From: Psychromonas sp030397575
Lineage (GTDB): Bacteria; Pseudomonadota; Gammaproteobacteria; Enterobacterales; Psychromonadaceae
Reading direction: 5' to 3' (one strand)
DNA length: 64,000 nt
NCBI RefSeq assembly: GCF_046250175.1
Contig: NZ_CP176468.1
The notes under the pieces were generated by a model. It had not been told where the DNA came from. It saw only the letters and a list, made by a program, of their open reading frames with translations, and did no database searches. Below are positions 8,732 to 17,533 of this stretch, piece by piece (position 1 is the first letter of the stretch; each line of letters starts with the position of its first letter). Position numbers and translations under genes: made by a program.

Positions 8732-10681
8732 TTATTGGATCTCTTGATTTTCTTTAATCAATTGCTCCACGACACTTGGATCTGCTAACGTTGATGTATC
8801 TCCAAGCTGATCGCTTTCACCTGTGGCTATTTTACGTAAAATTCGACGCATAATTTTACCTGAACGTGTTTTAGGTAATCCTTCAGCCCAATGTAAAATG
8901 TCAGGGGTTGCGATAGCACCGATCTCTTTACGAACCCATTGTTTTACTTCTGCGTACAGTTCTGGAGAAGAGTACTCTCCTGAATTTAGTGTAACGTAGG
9001 CATAAATGCCTTGACCTTTGATCTCATGGGGAACACCTACAACAGCTGCTTCTGCTATTTTAGGGTGCGATACCAATGCACTTTCTATTTCTGCCGTTCC
9101 CATTCTGTGCCCTGAAACATTTAATACATCATCCACGCGACCTGTGATCCAATAGTAACCATCTTCATCTCGACGAGCACCATCGCCAGTGAAATACATA
9201 TTGTCGAAGGTTGAAAAGTAAGTTTGTTCAAAGCGATCATGATTACCATAAAGTGTGCGCATTTGGCCTGGCCAGCTATCTAGCATCACCAAGTTACCTT
9301 CTACAGCCCCTTCTAAAATATTCCCTTCATTATCTACAAGAGCTGGTTTAACACCAAAGAATGGTCGTGTTGCCGATCCTGGTTTTAGGTCTGTTGCGCC
9401 TGGCAATGGGGTAATTAAGATACCGCCTGTTTCTGTCTGCCACCAAGTATCAACAATAGGACAACGTTTATCGCCTATTTTGTCGTAATACCATTGCCAA
9501 GCTTCAGGGTTAATCGGCTCACCAACTGAGCCAAGTATGCGTAATGAGCTGCGTTTGGTACCAGCAATTGCTTCATCACCTTTTGCCATTAATGCGCGAA
9601 TTGCGGTCGGTGCAGTATAGAGTAATGTGACGTTATGCTTATCTACTACTTCACTCATTCGTGCTGTAGTAGGGTAGTTAGGAACACCTTCAAATAATAA
9701 TGTTGTCGCGCCATTCGCTAATGGTCCATAGACTAAATAACTGTGGCCCGTTATCCACCCTACATCTGCAGTACACCAATAAATATCACCTTCTTGATAA
9801 TCAAAGACATACTTAAAGGTCATTGCGGCATAAACAAGGTATCCGCCAGTGGTGTGCAGTACACCTTTAGGTGTGCCGGTAGAGCCAGAGGTATAGAGAA
9901 TAAATAATGGATCTTCCGCATTCATTACTTCTGGTGTGCAATCTGCAGGTTGAGCGTCGGTTATCTCTGTCCAGTCAATATCTCGACCTGCTTGCCAATT
10001 AATATCTGCACCAGTGTTTTTTAAGACAATGACGTGTTCAACACAGTTTGTTCCATCGCGCATTAATGCTTCATCAACATTCCCCTTCAATGGAACCGTT
10101 CTGCCTCCACGGCGGCCTTCATCTGCAGTGATCACTAATTTTGCGTTGCTATCGATAATTCGACCTGCAATCGCATCCGGTGAAAAGCCACCAAAAACAA
10201 TAGAGTGGACTGCACCAATACGAGTACAAGCTAACATCGCAACGGCTGCTTCTGGTGTCATAGGCATATATAGACAAACTACATCACCTTTTTTAATACC
10301 TAATGATTTTAATGCATTCGCGAATTGACATACTTGTGTGTACAGCATTTGAAAAGTGATATTAGCGTCTTGATCTGGTGTGTCGCCTTCCCAAATAAGT
10401 GCGATTTGATCTGCACGTGTTGCTAAATGACGGTCAATACAGTTAACAGAAACGTTTAATTCGCCATCTTCAAACCATTTGATATTAACTTGGCCTGGTG
10501 CGTATGAGGTGTTTTTTACTTTTGTGTAAGGGGTAATCCAATCTAAAATTTTCCCTTTTTCATTCCAAAACTTTTCAGGATCTTCGATTGATTCAGCATA
10601 ACCAGATAGGTACTGATCGTTCGTTAATAAGCTTTTCTTGGCTGCTTCAGATGAAACTGGGTAAACATTATTTTCGCTCAT
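8732..10681 (-). CDS. acs: Acetyl-CoA synthetase
   Basis: A 649-residue AMP-forming enzyme that turns acetate, ATP and CoA into acetyl-CoA, scavenging acetate. The adenylation motif YTSGSTGTPKG, the VDTWWQTETGG core, TGDGARRDEDGYYWITGR hinge region and C-terminal KTRSGKIMRR with Lys609 (the residue acetylated and switched off in the E. coli enzyme) are all present. Length is nearly identical to E. coli Acs (652). It is monocistronic, with a terminator after it. No actP or yjcH partner gene is next to it. Confidence 0.98.
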   Translation of the reverse strand: MSENNVYPVSSEAAKKSLLTNDQYLSGYAESIEDPEKFWNEKGKILDWITPYTKVKNTSYAPGQVNIKWFEDGELNVSVNCIDRHLATRADQIALIWEGDTPDQDANITFQMLYTQVCQFANALKSLGIKKGDVVCLYMPMTPEAAVAMLACTRIGAVHSIVFGGFSPDAIAGRIIDSNAKLVITADEGRRGGRTVPLKGNVDEALMRDGTNCVEHVIVLKNTGADINWQAGRDIDWTEITDAQPADCTPEVMNAEDPLFILYTSGSTGTPKGVLHTTGGYLVYAAMTFKYVFDYQEGDIYWCTADVGWITGHSYLVYGPLANGATTLLFEGVPNYPTTARMSEVVDKHNVTLLYTAPTAIRALMAKGDEAIAGTKRSSLRILGSVGEPINPEAWQWYYDKIGDKRCPIVDTWWQTETGGILITPLPGATDLKPGSATRPFFGVKPALVDNEGNILEGAVEGNLVMLDSWPGQMRTLYGNHDRFEQTYFSTFDNMYFTGDGARRDEDGYYWITGRVDDVLNVSGHRMGTAEIESALVSHPKIAEAAVVGVPHEIKGQGIYAYVTLNSGEYSSPELYAEVKQWVRKEIGAIATPDILHWAEGLPKTRSGKIMRRILRKIATGESDQLGDTSTLADPSVVEQLIKENQEIQ

Positions 10682-11014
10682 TGCTCGCTCCGTTATTACG
10701 TAAAATTCATTACTTAAAAGGTTAATGCTTTTTAATCATTTATCACTTGATTCTAAATGACAGATAAAATCGTTATTGTGAGATAGGCCTATGTTGTTAA
10801 ATAAATGTTAATACTCATTGAGTTAGCTGTAGATTTGAGATCAATATCAAGAAAAAAGTAAACCAAACATCAAATATTTTTTACTTTATCACTCGTATAT
10901 TATGCTTTTGTGGCTACGCTTAATGAACACCACAGAAGAGCATAAAACGTCATTGGGTATTGGAGAAAGCGTTAGTCTCTTTAGTGTGGGATGCAAAAGC
11001 ACTGGAGAGAAGTT
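10682..11014. other. Divergent promoter region of acs and the prepilin pair
   Basis: 333 bases. Around 10775 ATTGTGAGATAGG carries one good half of a CRP site (TGTGA) but the second half is poor. acs is CRP-activated in E. coli, so the site is suggestive only. The rest is AT-rich. No open frame is supported. Confidence 0.3.
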
Positions 11015-12385
11015 ATGGACAACAAACACCGTGGCTTTGCGGTATTAACTATTGTGATGGTATTAAGCATTGCAAGTATCGCCTACACCACCAATATGGC
11101 TTATTTACAACTCATGGATAATAAAGTACTGAGTAATTACTATACTAATAGTGAGGCCTTTATTAACGCAGAGTCAGGTATTAATTTGGTATTGAACAAA
11201 TTAACTTCCCCCATCAATGCGCATGAAATGTTAAGCCAATTACCCTTCACTTATTCTACTCCTGATCACCTTTCGTTAACTTATGAAGTGAGCGTAACCA
11301 GCCTAACCAATAATAAATTAGCAATTTCATCAACGGGTTATTCTAGTGATAAATCTGCGCTTAGAATTATATCTTTAGAAGTCTATTATGATGTCGATTT
11401 TGACCTCCCCAATGCTCCCTTGCTCAGTAATGGCCGTTTGAGTCTCAATTCAACAGATACGATTAATGATGGATGTGAAGGTGTCCCCCCTGATGAGTGT
11501 TTATCTCCGGGTAATATTGCCGATAATATTGTTACTAGTCAGCCGGATGTGAGTTTAAATGAGCAAAACCTTGCTTTATGCCCTGATAATAAAGGTGTGG
11601 AAGAGCAGGCGGTTTATGGTGAATTAGTTGATGTAGAGGGGGCATCGCGCATACAAGAGGTTAAACAACAACAATGGGGAAATGCGGCATCGTTTAGTAA
11701 TGCTATCTTCGATCAAATTTCTCCAATTGACGACATCAAAAACAGTCGCTCATTATTCGAGAGTACTTTTGCTGTTACTTGGGCAGATGCAAAACAACAT
11801 TTTATTGAATCTGAGCAGGTCGCTTACATTGATATGCGTTATGGCAATGCCATGGATTGTTCGCATCAGTTATCACAGTTAGAAGAGACCATTTCTATTA
11901 TTTATATCGAAGGGGACTGTCAAATCAGCCCGTTAGATGTTGCCTCTAGTCCATTGTCAGGAGAGCAGCATTTTACAGTCGGAAGTACCGAGTCTCCTAA
12001 AATGGTGTTTATGGAAGGAGGTACATTTATAGCCCCTCAAGATACACAAAGCACTGTGATTGGTATGTTGTACCTGTTACCTGATAGTGAAACGCTTATA
12101 GATAGCAGTGATCACCTTTTATCCCAAGATGGTTTACAACAAAGTAGCCAACAACTTAATCAACAACAGGCAGTGAACCTTTCAGGTATAACAGTAAATG
12201 GAGCGTTATTAAGTGAATACAGTTGCTCTTATACTCAATCATTAGAAGGAGGCAATAGGCTGACATCTGATGATTTGTCCGTGCGTTATGATAAACAAGT
12301 ATTGAAAACCTTGTATCAAAAAATCGCGGTGCTCCCTTCGGCAAGTCATTATCAATTAGTCGCAGGTACATGGAGGGATTTTTAA
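11015..12385 (+). CDS. PilX-like type IV pilus assembly protein
   Basis: About 456 residues from the ATG at 11015, preceded by GGAGAG at the right distance; an upstream in-frame ATG at 10991 lacks a good site. The N-terminus is a class III signal: basic MDNKHRG, then a hydrophobic helix FAVLTIVMVLSIASIAY. The +5 residue is Thr, not Glu, as in PilX-type and GspK-type subunits. A long exported region with paired cysteines follows, ending in SHYQLVAGTWRDF, typical of PilX-like proteins. It overlaps the next pilin gene by one base (TAATG). Prepilin peptidase and pilus motor genes are not in this window. Confidence 0.75.
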   Translation: MDNKHRGFAVLTIVMVLSIASIAYTTNMAYLQLMDNKVLSNYYTNSEAFINAESGINLVLNKLTSPINAHEMLSQLPFTYSTPDHLSLTYEVSVTSLTNNKLAISSTGYSSDKSALRIISLEVYYDVDFDLPNAPLLSNGRLSLNSTDTINDGCEGVPPDECLSPGNIADNIVTSQPDVSLNEQNLALCPDNKGVEEQAVYGELVDVEGASRIQEVKQQQWGNAASFSNAIFDQISPIDDIKNSRSLFESTFAVTWADAKQHFIESEQVAYIDMRYGNAMDCSHQLSQLEETISIIYIEGDCQISPLDVASSPLSGEQHFTVGSTESPKMVFMEGGTFIAPQDTQSTVIGMLYLLPDSETLIDSSDHLLSQDGLQQSSQQLNQQQAVNLSGITVNGALLSEYSCSYTQSLEGGNRLTSDDLSVRYDKQVLKTLYQKIAVLPSASHYQLVAGTWRDF

Positions 12386-13044
12386 TGGTCAAAGACATAC
12401 AGGGCTTCACTTTTGTGGAGATATTAGTGTCACTAATTATTGTCAGTTTAACCGCATTGAATATGAGTGGTTTACAAATAAAAATTTCGCAGCAACAAAA
12501 TAACAATATTGCACATGCGTCAGCTATTTCATTAGCAACTAGTAAATTAGAAGCTCTATTAAGTGCAAATACCCCTAATGACATACTGGCTCTACACAAT
12601 AAAATAGAAACTGATATACAATTGTCCAATACAATATTCTCTATTGAATGGGAAATTACTAATGTATCCAGCGATTTTAATGCGAATAATCAATTTAAAG
12701 AAATTAATTTGCATATATCTTGGTCTAATTATTTAGGGGAAGTTCAGCGGGTTGTTTATACACAACAAATTAATCTGATGACGGTGATATCAGAACAATT
12801 CGAACAACAAGTTGAAGCGCTATTTCCGACCATTGTAACGCCTAGCGTTGCAATCAGTGAAATGCTTTATTTTGACCCTAATAAAGAATATCAAGCAGGT
12901 GACTTTGTTATTTATAACAGTCATGTATATAAAGCGAATGGACTTTATTCTAATAACAGTAAACCACCTATTAACAGCACTGATGCAAAAATAGGGTGGG
13001 ATAGTTATGGGCAAATAGATCAATTAAATTTATTCAATCATTAA
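12385..13044 (+). CDS. PilV-like prepilin with a C-terminal carbohydrate-binding-type module
   Basis: 219 residues from the ATG at 12385, with GGAGGGA just upstream. Class III signal: cleavage after Gly7, then FTFVEILVSLIIVSL with Glu at +5, so this is a standard prepilin. Residues 15-150 are the pilin body. Residues about 160-210 fit the CBM5/12 chitin-binding pattern: EYQAGDFVIYNSHVYKA, then KPP and a Trp near 205 (GWDSY). Such modules bind chitin or cellulose with exposed aromatics. The pair with the PilX-like gene suggests a minor-pilin complex at a pilus tip. The domain call is from pattern, not from a search. Confidence 0.7.
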   Translation: MVKDIQGFTFVEILVSLIIVSLTALNMSGLQIKISQQQNNNIAHASAISLATSKLEALLSANTPNDILALHNKIETDIQLSNTIFSIEWEITNVSSDFNANNQFKEINLHISWSNYLGEVQRVVYTQQINLMTVISEQFEQQVEALFPTIVTPSVAISEMLYFDPNKEYQAGDFVIYNSHVYKANGLYSNNSKPPINSTDAKIGWDSYGQIDQLNLFNH

Positions 13045-13191
13045 ATTTTTTGATAAAAGAAAGAATAGTGTAAATTCCTTCGATGTTATGACTTTGTGAT
13101 AAATAAACAAGTGTGGCCATGTTACAATTGAACTATAAAGTACTCATTGTACTCTAACTTATATTATTTAATTTGAAGGAATGTTTGGCCA

Positions 13192-13692
13192 ATGATAGAA
13201 AGCCAACTTGTCATACTACAACAAGCTAATACTTATTTAGCAGCAGTGACAGAAGCTCAGTATACAGAAATCATTTCTCCGATGTTTATGAGCTCTGCAG
13301 GCGCACATATGCGTCATATATTAGACCATTACCAGTCTGTCATTAATGGCTTTTCAGACGGCTTAATCGATTACGACAAACGCAGTCGTGGTGGTGTTGT
13401 TGAAAGTTGCCCAAAAGCTGCACAAGCTGCAATCCAAGATATTGGTTTGTTTTTACAAAGCTTAACCCCGGAGCAACTTGCAACGAATGTTAAATTGTCT
13501 ACTGAGATTTCGGTTGTCGATAAGCAAGTTGCTACTGTAGATACAACTCTTGCTCGAGAAGTTATTTTTGTGGGTAGCCATACAGTTCATCATTTAGCGA
13601 CTATTAAACATATTGCACAAGTTCAAGAAGTCGATATTGAACGTGATTTAGGTATTGCTCCTGCAACGGCGACCTTTTTACGTGCAGGTTAG
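13192..13692 (+). CDS. DinB-like protein
   Basis: A 166-residue all-alpha protein resembling the DinB/YfiT four-helix fold. Conserved histidines in HMRHILDHY and HTVHHLATIKH could form the usual metal-binding triad. Such proteins include thiol-dependent S-transferases, but the substrate here is unknown. It is followed after three bases by the NRDE gene, so the two form an operon; this pairing is seen in other marine gammaproteobacteria to my recollection. An AAGGA site lies 11 bases upstream of the ATG. Confidence 0.7.
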   Translation: MIESQLVILQQANTYLAAVTEAQYTEIISPMFMSSAGAHMRHILDHYQSVINGFSDGLIDYDKRSRGGVVESCPKAAQAAIQDIGLFLQSLTPEQLATNVKLSTEISVVDKQVATVDTTLAREVIFVGSHTVHHLATIKHIAQVQEVDIERDLGIAPATATFLRAG

Positions 13693-13695
13693 ATA

Positions 13696-14433
13696 ATGTG
13701 TACATTAACTTATCGATTATCTGAACAAGGTTATCAGTTATTTTTTAATAGAGATGAACAACGAGCTAGACCTCAAGCGATCGCTCCCATTGCTAATGAT
13801 GCATTAAATGCTGTTTATCCAATTGACCCAACAGGTGGAGGTACTTGGATAGCAGTACATCAAAGTGGTGTTAGTTTAGCTCTGCTTAATTATTATCAAG
13901 CGCAAATTGATCCAAGCTTAAAAAACTTCACTAGCCGTGGCGTTATTATCCCTCGTTTATTAGAGAATGTTCGGCAGGTCCACCAACAGTTAATAACTAT
14001 GGACTTGAGTTGTTTTCAAGCTTTCCAATTGTGTGTTTTTGATGGTGATTTATCATCAAACAAACAACATGGGGGAGCTCAACAGTATATATGGGATGGG
14101 AAGGTGCTAAGTCATTCACCGTTAACACTAGACTCCTCGCTTCCAGTAACCTCTTCAGGTGTGGATTTCGAGACAGTATCAGCTTACCGTAAAAAGCACT
14201 TCCTTAATGTTATTAATGTGCAAACGGCCAGTATCGATGATTATATTCAATACCACCAGCATCAAGGTGAATCTGGGAAGTGTTCGGTGAAAATGTTTCG
14301 TGATGATGCTAAAACAGTTAGCTTTACGCATATTGAAGTGAATCAAGGACGTGTACTAGGAGAAAAAGTAAAGTTAGATTACATTGATTACTTTACTGAG
14401 CAAGCTAATGAGCCTTTATCACTGACTTTTTGA
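13696..14433 (+). CDS. NRDE (TANGO2-like) family protein
   Basis: 245 residues. The family signature is the N-terminal MCTLTYR followed by FFNRDEQRAR, with GGTWIAVHQSG after it. Members occur from bacteria to human TANGO2; the second-residue Cys and fold suggest an Ntn-hydrolase-like protein, but no activity is established for this branch. It is cytoplasmic, with no signal peptide. The start lies three bases after the DinB-like stop, so translation is probably coupled. Confidence 0.82.
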   Translation: MCTLTYRLSEQGYQLFFNRDEQRARPQAIAPIANDALNAVYPIDPTGGGTWIAVHQSGVSLALLNYYQAQIDPSLKNFTSRGVIIPRLLENVRQVHQQLITMDLSCFQAFQLCVFDGDLSSNKQHGGAQQYIWDGKVLSHSPLTLDSSLPVTSSGVDFETVSAYRKKHFLNVINVQTASIDDYIQYHQHQGESGKCSVKMFRDDAKTVSFTHIEVNQGRVLGEKVKLDYIDYFTEQANEPLSLTF

Positions 14434-14476
14434 AGGGGTTGTCAGTCAGTGATAATTGAGCGAGTTTTGGCAGTGT

Positions 14477-14701
14477 TTAGTAGTGAGGTGGTCGCATCTC
14501 TTCTTTTTCTGACGCCAGCTGATTAGGCTGACTTTCTTTTAGTTTTACTGCTAATAAGGCCACTTGTTCAATTAATTGCTGGGTACGGCGTTGCTGTTCA
14601 AATATCTCTTGGTTAAGTGTGTCGATATTGTCTTCTTGAAAAGCAACCTTCATTTCTAATTGTTCTATGCGTTCTTCTAATTCACTTTGTTTATTCGTCA
14701 T
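14477..14701 (-). CDS. slyX: SlyX family protein
   Basis: About 74 residues from the ATG at 14701. It is almost wholly a coiled coil (ELEERIEQLEMKVAFQEDNIDTL, with heptads) and ends in the family's diagnostic PPHY. Function is unknown; in E. coli slyX lies beside slyD and fkpA, and here fkpA is also close. It starts eight bases after the WD40 lipoprotein gene and is in its operon. Confidence 0.92.
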   Translation of the reverse strand: MTNKQSELEERIEQLEMKVAFQEDNIDTLNQEIFEQQRRTQQLIEQVALLAVKLKESQPNQLASEKEEMRPPHY

Positions 14702-14709
14702 GATGTCTC

Positions 14710-15696
14710 TTATAAAGGGCCTAATGGCCAAATTTCTAATAAGCCTGCGGAGCTTTCAGTCGCAATTTCTGAATCGCTCCATAATGAAGCAGAGTATACT
14801 ACAGCTGTTTTAGGACGTGTCTCTTTTCTTGCGCTAACAGCCCATTCTTGTCGTTTAAGGCCTGTGTTTGTATCCCACAGGCTAACCGATTGGATAGCAT
14901 TACCGGTTAACAAGTATTGCCCATCTTGGATAAAGCGTACCGTAGAGAAAATTGATTGGCGGGCTTTATAAATAAGTGTACTTTGTAACTTACCTGTTTG
15001 TAAATTCCAGATTTGAGACGCTTTTTGAGTATCTGCAATAAAAGCAAATCGCCCATCCTTCTCTAATCTTACCAAGCTAACTCGTTGATCAAACTCAAAG
15101 CGTTGTAACACTTGTGCCGTATCTGTATCCCATAAAAAGGCTTGGTGATCGTTACCACCGGATAAAACATAACGACCATTACTAGACATATCGAGACTAT
15201 TCACTTTTTCTCGGTGTAATGGCGCTTCTAAGCGGCGTCCTGACCGTAAATTAATGTGAACTAACTTACCGTTAACCTGTCCATAAGCTACAACATTGCC
15301 GTTTTCTGATAGCTGAATATCGCGTATCGGGGAATCTGATACTTGGTAAAACCCTAGAGATTTTCCTGTTTTGGTATCCCATAACGCAAACTCATTTCGG
15401 CTAGCGGTTAAGGCAACACTATTATTCGCAGATAAACGCACAATAAAAACGTCATTCTCTTGATTTTGATGGTGATACCAGTTGAACAATAGTTTATTGT
15501 TTCGGTTGTCCCATAAACTGATACCATGGTGAATGGAAGATATAAGCGAATAATCTCCATTATCGGAGATTTCCGCACTGAAAGCTCCCTCTGCAGCATG
15601 CTCAAATTGCTGTAAAGGTTGTGGATATTGCTCACAAGCAGTTAAAAATAGGGTGCTTACGAGTAAAAGGGATTTAAAAGTATTAGCTAATTGCAT
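14710..15696 (-). CDS. WD40-repeat lipoprotein
   Basis: 328 residues. A lipoprotein signal with lipobox LTAC puts the lipidated Cys at 21. The rest is a beta-propeller of WD40-like blades: repeated patterns such as SLWDNRNNKL, ALWDTKTGKS, FLWDTDTAQV, QIWNLQTGKL and SLWDTNTGLK. It is probably anchored to the inner or outer membrane facing the periplasm. The same gene sits between fkpA and slyX in vibrios and relatives, so a role near periplasmic protein folding is possible but unproven. Confidence 0.85.
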   Translation of the reverse strand: MQLANTFKSLLLVSTLFLTACEQYPQPLQQFEHAAEGAFSAEISDNGDYSLISSIHHGISLWDNRNNKLLFNWYHHQNQENDVFIVRLSANNSVALTASRNEFALWDTKTGKSLGFYQVSDSPIRDIQLSENGNVVAYGQVNGKLVHINLRSGRRLEAPLHREKVNSLDMSSNGRYVLSGGNDHQAFLWDTDTAQVLQRFEFDQRVSLVRLEKDGRFAFIADTQKASQIWNLQTGKLQSTLIYKARQSIFSTVRFIQDGQYLLTGNAIQSVSLWDTNTGLKRQEWAVSARKETRPKTAVVYSASLWSDSEIATESSAGLLEIWPLGPL

Positions 15697-15821
15697 GATT
15701 AAATTGTCTTTGTTGGTAAACAGCTATAAGGTTAGTATAAGTTAACTGTTTTAGATACTGCTTTACAATTTTTGAAGTGAAATCAAAAGCTATCTGTTTT
15801 AATTTAATATTTGGAGTAACA

Positions 15822-16598
15822 ATGAAAAACATTTTTAAAGTTTCTTTACTAGCAGCTACAGTTGCATTGACCGTAGGTTGTAACCAAGAACAAGAATCAG
15901 CTGCCCCGGCTCAAGAAGCAACTGCTGTGAATTTTAAAGATGCTAACGAAAAAGCAGCCTACGCAATCGGTGCTTCATTTTCTCGTTACGTTTCGACTAC
16001 ATTAGAAAAACAAGCTGAATTCGGCATGACATTAGATAAAGAAGTTATCCTACAAGGTATCACTGATACATTACGTGGAAACTCTAAATTAACTGATGAA
16101 GAGATGATCGAAACACTAAAAGTATACGATACAGAAGTTAAAGCAGCTGCAGAGAAAAAACAGCTAGAGTTATCAGAAAAAGCAACGGCGGAATCAAAAG
16201 CATTTTTAGAAGAGAATGCAAAAGCTGAAGGCGTAACAGTGACTGACTCTGGTTTACAATACTCTGTTATTACTGAAGCGGAAGGTCCTAAACCTGCTGC
16301 TGAAGATACAGTAACTGTTCACTATGTTGGTACATTAATTGACGGTACAGAATTCGATAGTTCTGTTGCACGTGGAGAACCAGCTAAATTCCCACTAAAC
16401 CGCGTTATTCCTGGTTGGACTGAAGGTGTTCAATTAATGAGTGTTGGTGAGAAATACAAGTTTGTTATTCCTGCAGACTTAGCATATGGCGAACAAGGCG
16501 CTGGCTCTATCCCTGCCAATGCAACACTTATCTTTGAAGTTGAATTATTAGATATTGAAAAGAAAGCGGCAGATACAGAAAAGAAAACAGCTGAATAA
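15822..16598 (+). CDS. fkpA: FKBP-type peptidyl-prolyl isomerase, lipoprotein
   Basis: 258 residues from the ATG at 15822, chosen because TTGGAGT lies upstream and the reading then begins with a lipoprotein signal (LTVGC, Cys20). The N-terminal domain (about 35-140) is the helical dimerisation/chaperone part (NEKAAYAIGASFSRY). The C-terminal FKBP domain has VHYVGTLIDGTEFDSS and VIPGWTEGVQLM. FkpA isomerises prolines and chaperones proteins in the periplasm; E. coli FkpA is soluble, whereas this one appears lipidated. A terminator follows. Confidence 0.93.
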   Translation: MKNIFKVSLLAATVALTVGCNQEQESAAPAQEATAVNFKDANEKAAYAIGASFSRYVSTTLEKQAEFGMTLDKEVILQGITDTLRGNSKLTDEEMIETLKVYDTEVKAAAEKKQLELSEKATAESKAFLEENAKAEGVTVTDSGLQYSVITEAEGPKPAAEDTVTVHYVGTLIDGTEFDSSVARGEPAKFPLNRVIPGWTEGVQLMSVGEKYKFVIPADLAYGEQGAGSIPANATLIFEVELLDIEKKAADTEKKTAE

Positions 16599-16624
16599 TG
16601 CTTTTAAAGCGTAACTGATTTACC

Positions 16625-16651
16625 AAAGCCACTTTTTAGTGGCTTTTTTTG
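16625..16651 (+). terminator. Terminator between fkpA and the histidine phosphatase
   Basis: AAAGCCACT-TTTT-AGTGGCTTTTTTT, a clean hairpin with a T-run. The genes on both sides converge, so it may serve both. Confidence 0.92.
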
Positions 16652-16669
16652 TGCTTGGTTTTTCAAAAG

Positions 16670-17266
16670 TTAATCGTTACGTTGAATACTTTGTAGTGTC
16701 CATTGATCTGCCTCATAAGTTAGATGACAGACGCTAGCATTGTGAATATTAAATTGCCGAGGTGCATCCACTGGGATGTGCAAAATTTGTTTTAGCAACA
16801 TCACAATCGATAATCCATGTGTCATAACTGCTATAGATTGACCTGGGTGTGATAATGCAATTTCATTTAGCTTATTAACAACTCGCTTTTGCACTTCTTG
16901 TAAGGTCTCTCCTTTACCAATACGATAACCTAGTTCCCCAGAAAATAAGCGCTGTAGCTTTTGTTTATCTTGTAATGTTAACTGCAGTTTAGGTTGTCCG
17001 TCTAAATAGTCATAACTAATCTCACGTAACCGCTTACTAGTATGTAAAGTAAGCTGATGTGTTATAGCTAATGGAGCTGCAGAATTCTGAGCTCTGCCTA
17101 GGTCACTGCAATAGAGTTGTTGTAAAGGAATTGCTTTAAAGTATTCGACTAGCTGTAAAGCTTGTTGTTGGCCTTTTTCTGTTAATGGGCTATCTGAGTG
17201 CCCTTGAAAGCATCCCTGTTGATTAAATAAGGTTTCGCCATGGCGAATTAAGTAAATATTAGTCAT
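16670..17266 (-). CDS. Histidine phosphatase family protein (CobC/PGM-like)
   Basis: 198 residues from the ATG at 17266, which has AAGGA at the right distance. The phospho-histidine motif IRHGET (His9), the Glu-containing RLREISYDYLDG region and the second histidine in VMTHGLSIVML mark the branch-1 histidine phosphatase superfamily. Members include alpha-ribazole phosphatase (CobC) and general phosphatases; there are no cobalamin genes nearby, so the substrate is open. It stands alone. Confidence 0.85.
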   Translation of the reverse strand: MTNIYLIRHGETLFNQQGCFQGHSDSPLTEKGQQQALQLVEYFKAIPLQQLYCSDLGRAQNSAAPLAITHQLTLHTSKRLREISYDYLDGQPKLQLTLQDKQKLQRLFSGELGYRIGKGETLQEVQKRVVNKLNEIALSHPGQSIAVMTHGLSIVMLLKQILHIPVDAPRQFNIHNASVCHLTYEADQWTLQSIQRND

Positions 17267-17480
17267 CAATTTCCTTATATTCATAGCCTACGTATATTCA
17301 TTTTTTAATTATGATATTATTTTAATTAGTGAAAATGACAGTATTTTATTTCAAACTATCGGTGTCTTTCAGTATGAATATATTACTTATTTTTGATTGT
17401 AAATGTAAAAAGAGTGATAGATAAGGCGTGAGGAGAGTAGATTAATATAATAAGAGGTATAGCATCTGAGTGATAAGCAG

Positions 17481-17510
17481 AGTTTAATGAAGCTTATTCT
17501 TCATTAAACT
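17481..17510 (-). terminator. Hairpin downstream of lgoD
   Basis: Perfect 11-bp inverted repeat AGTTTAATGAA / TTCATTAAACT with an 8-base loop, 23 bases beyond the lgoD stop. There is no T-run, so it may stabilise the transcript end instead of terminating by itself. Next to it CTCACACTAA occurs twice in tandem. Confidence 0.5.
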
Positions 17511-17533
17511 CACACTAAAACTCACACTAAGAT

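Noticed and set aside
12156..12629. A 157-codon open frame on the minus strand, antisense to the two prepilin genes
   Set aside because: It overlaps both prepilin genes, has no ribosome site, and its translation has no regular protein pattern. The plus-strand genes explain the region.
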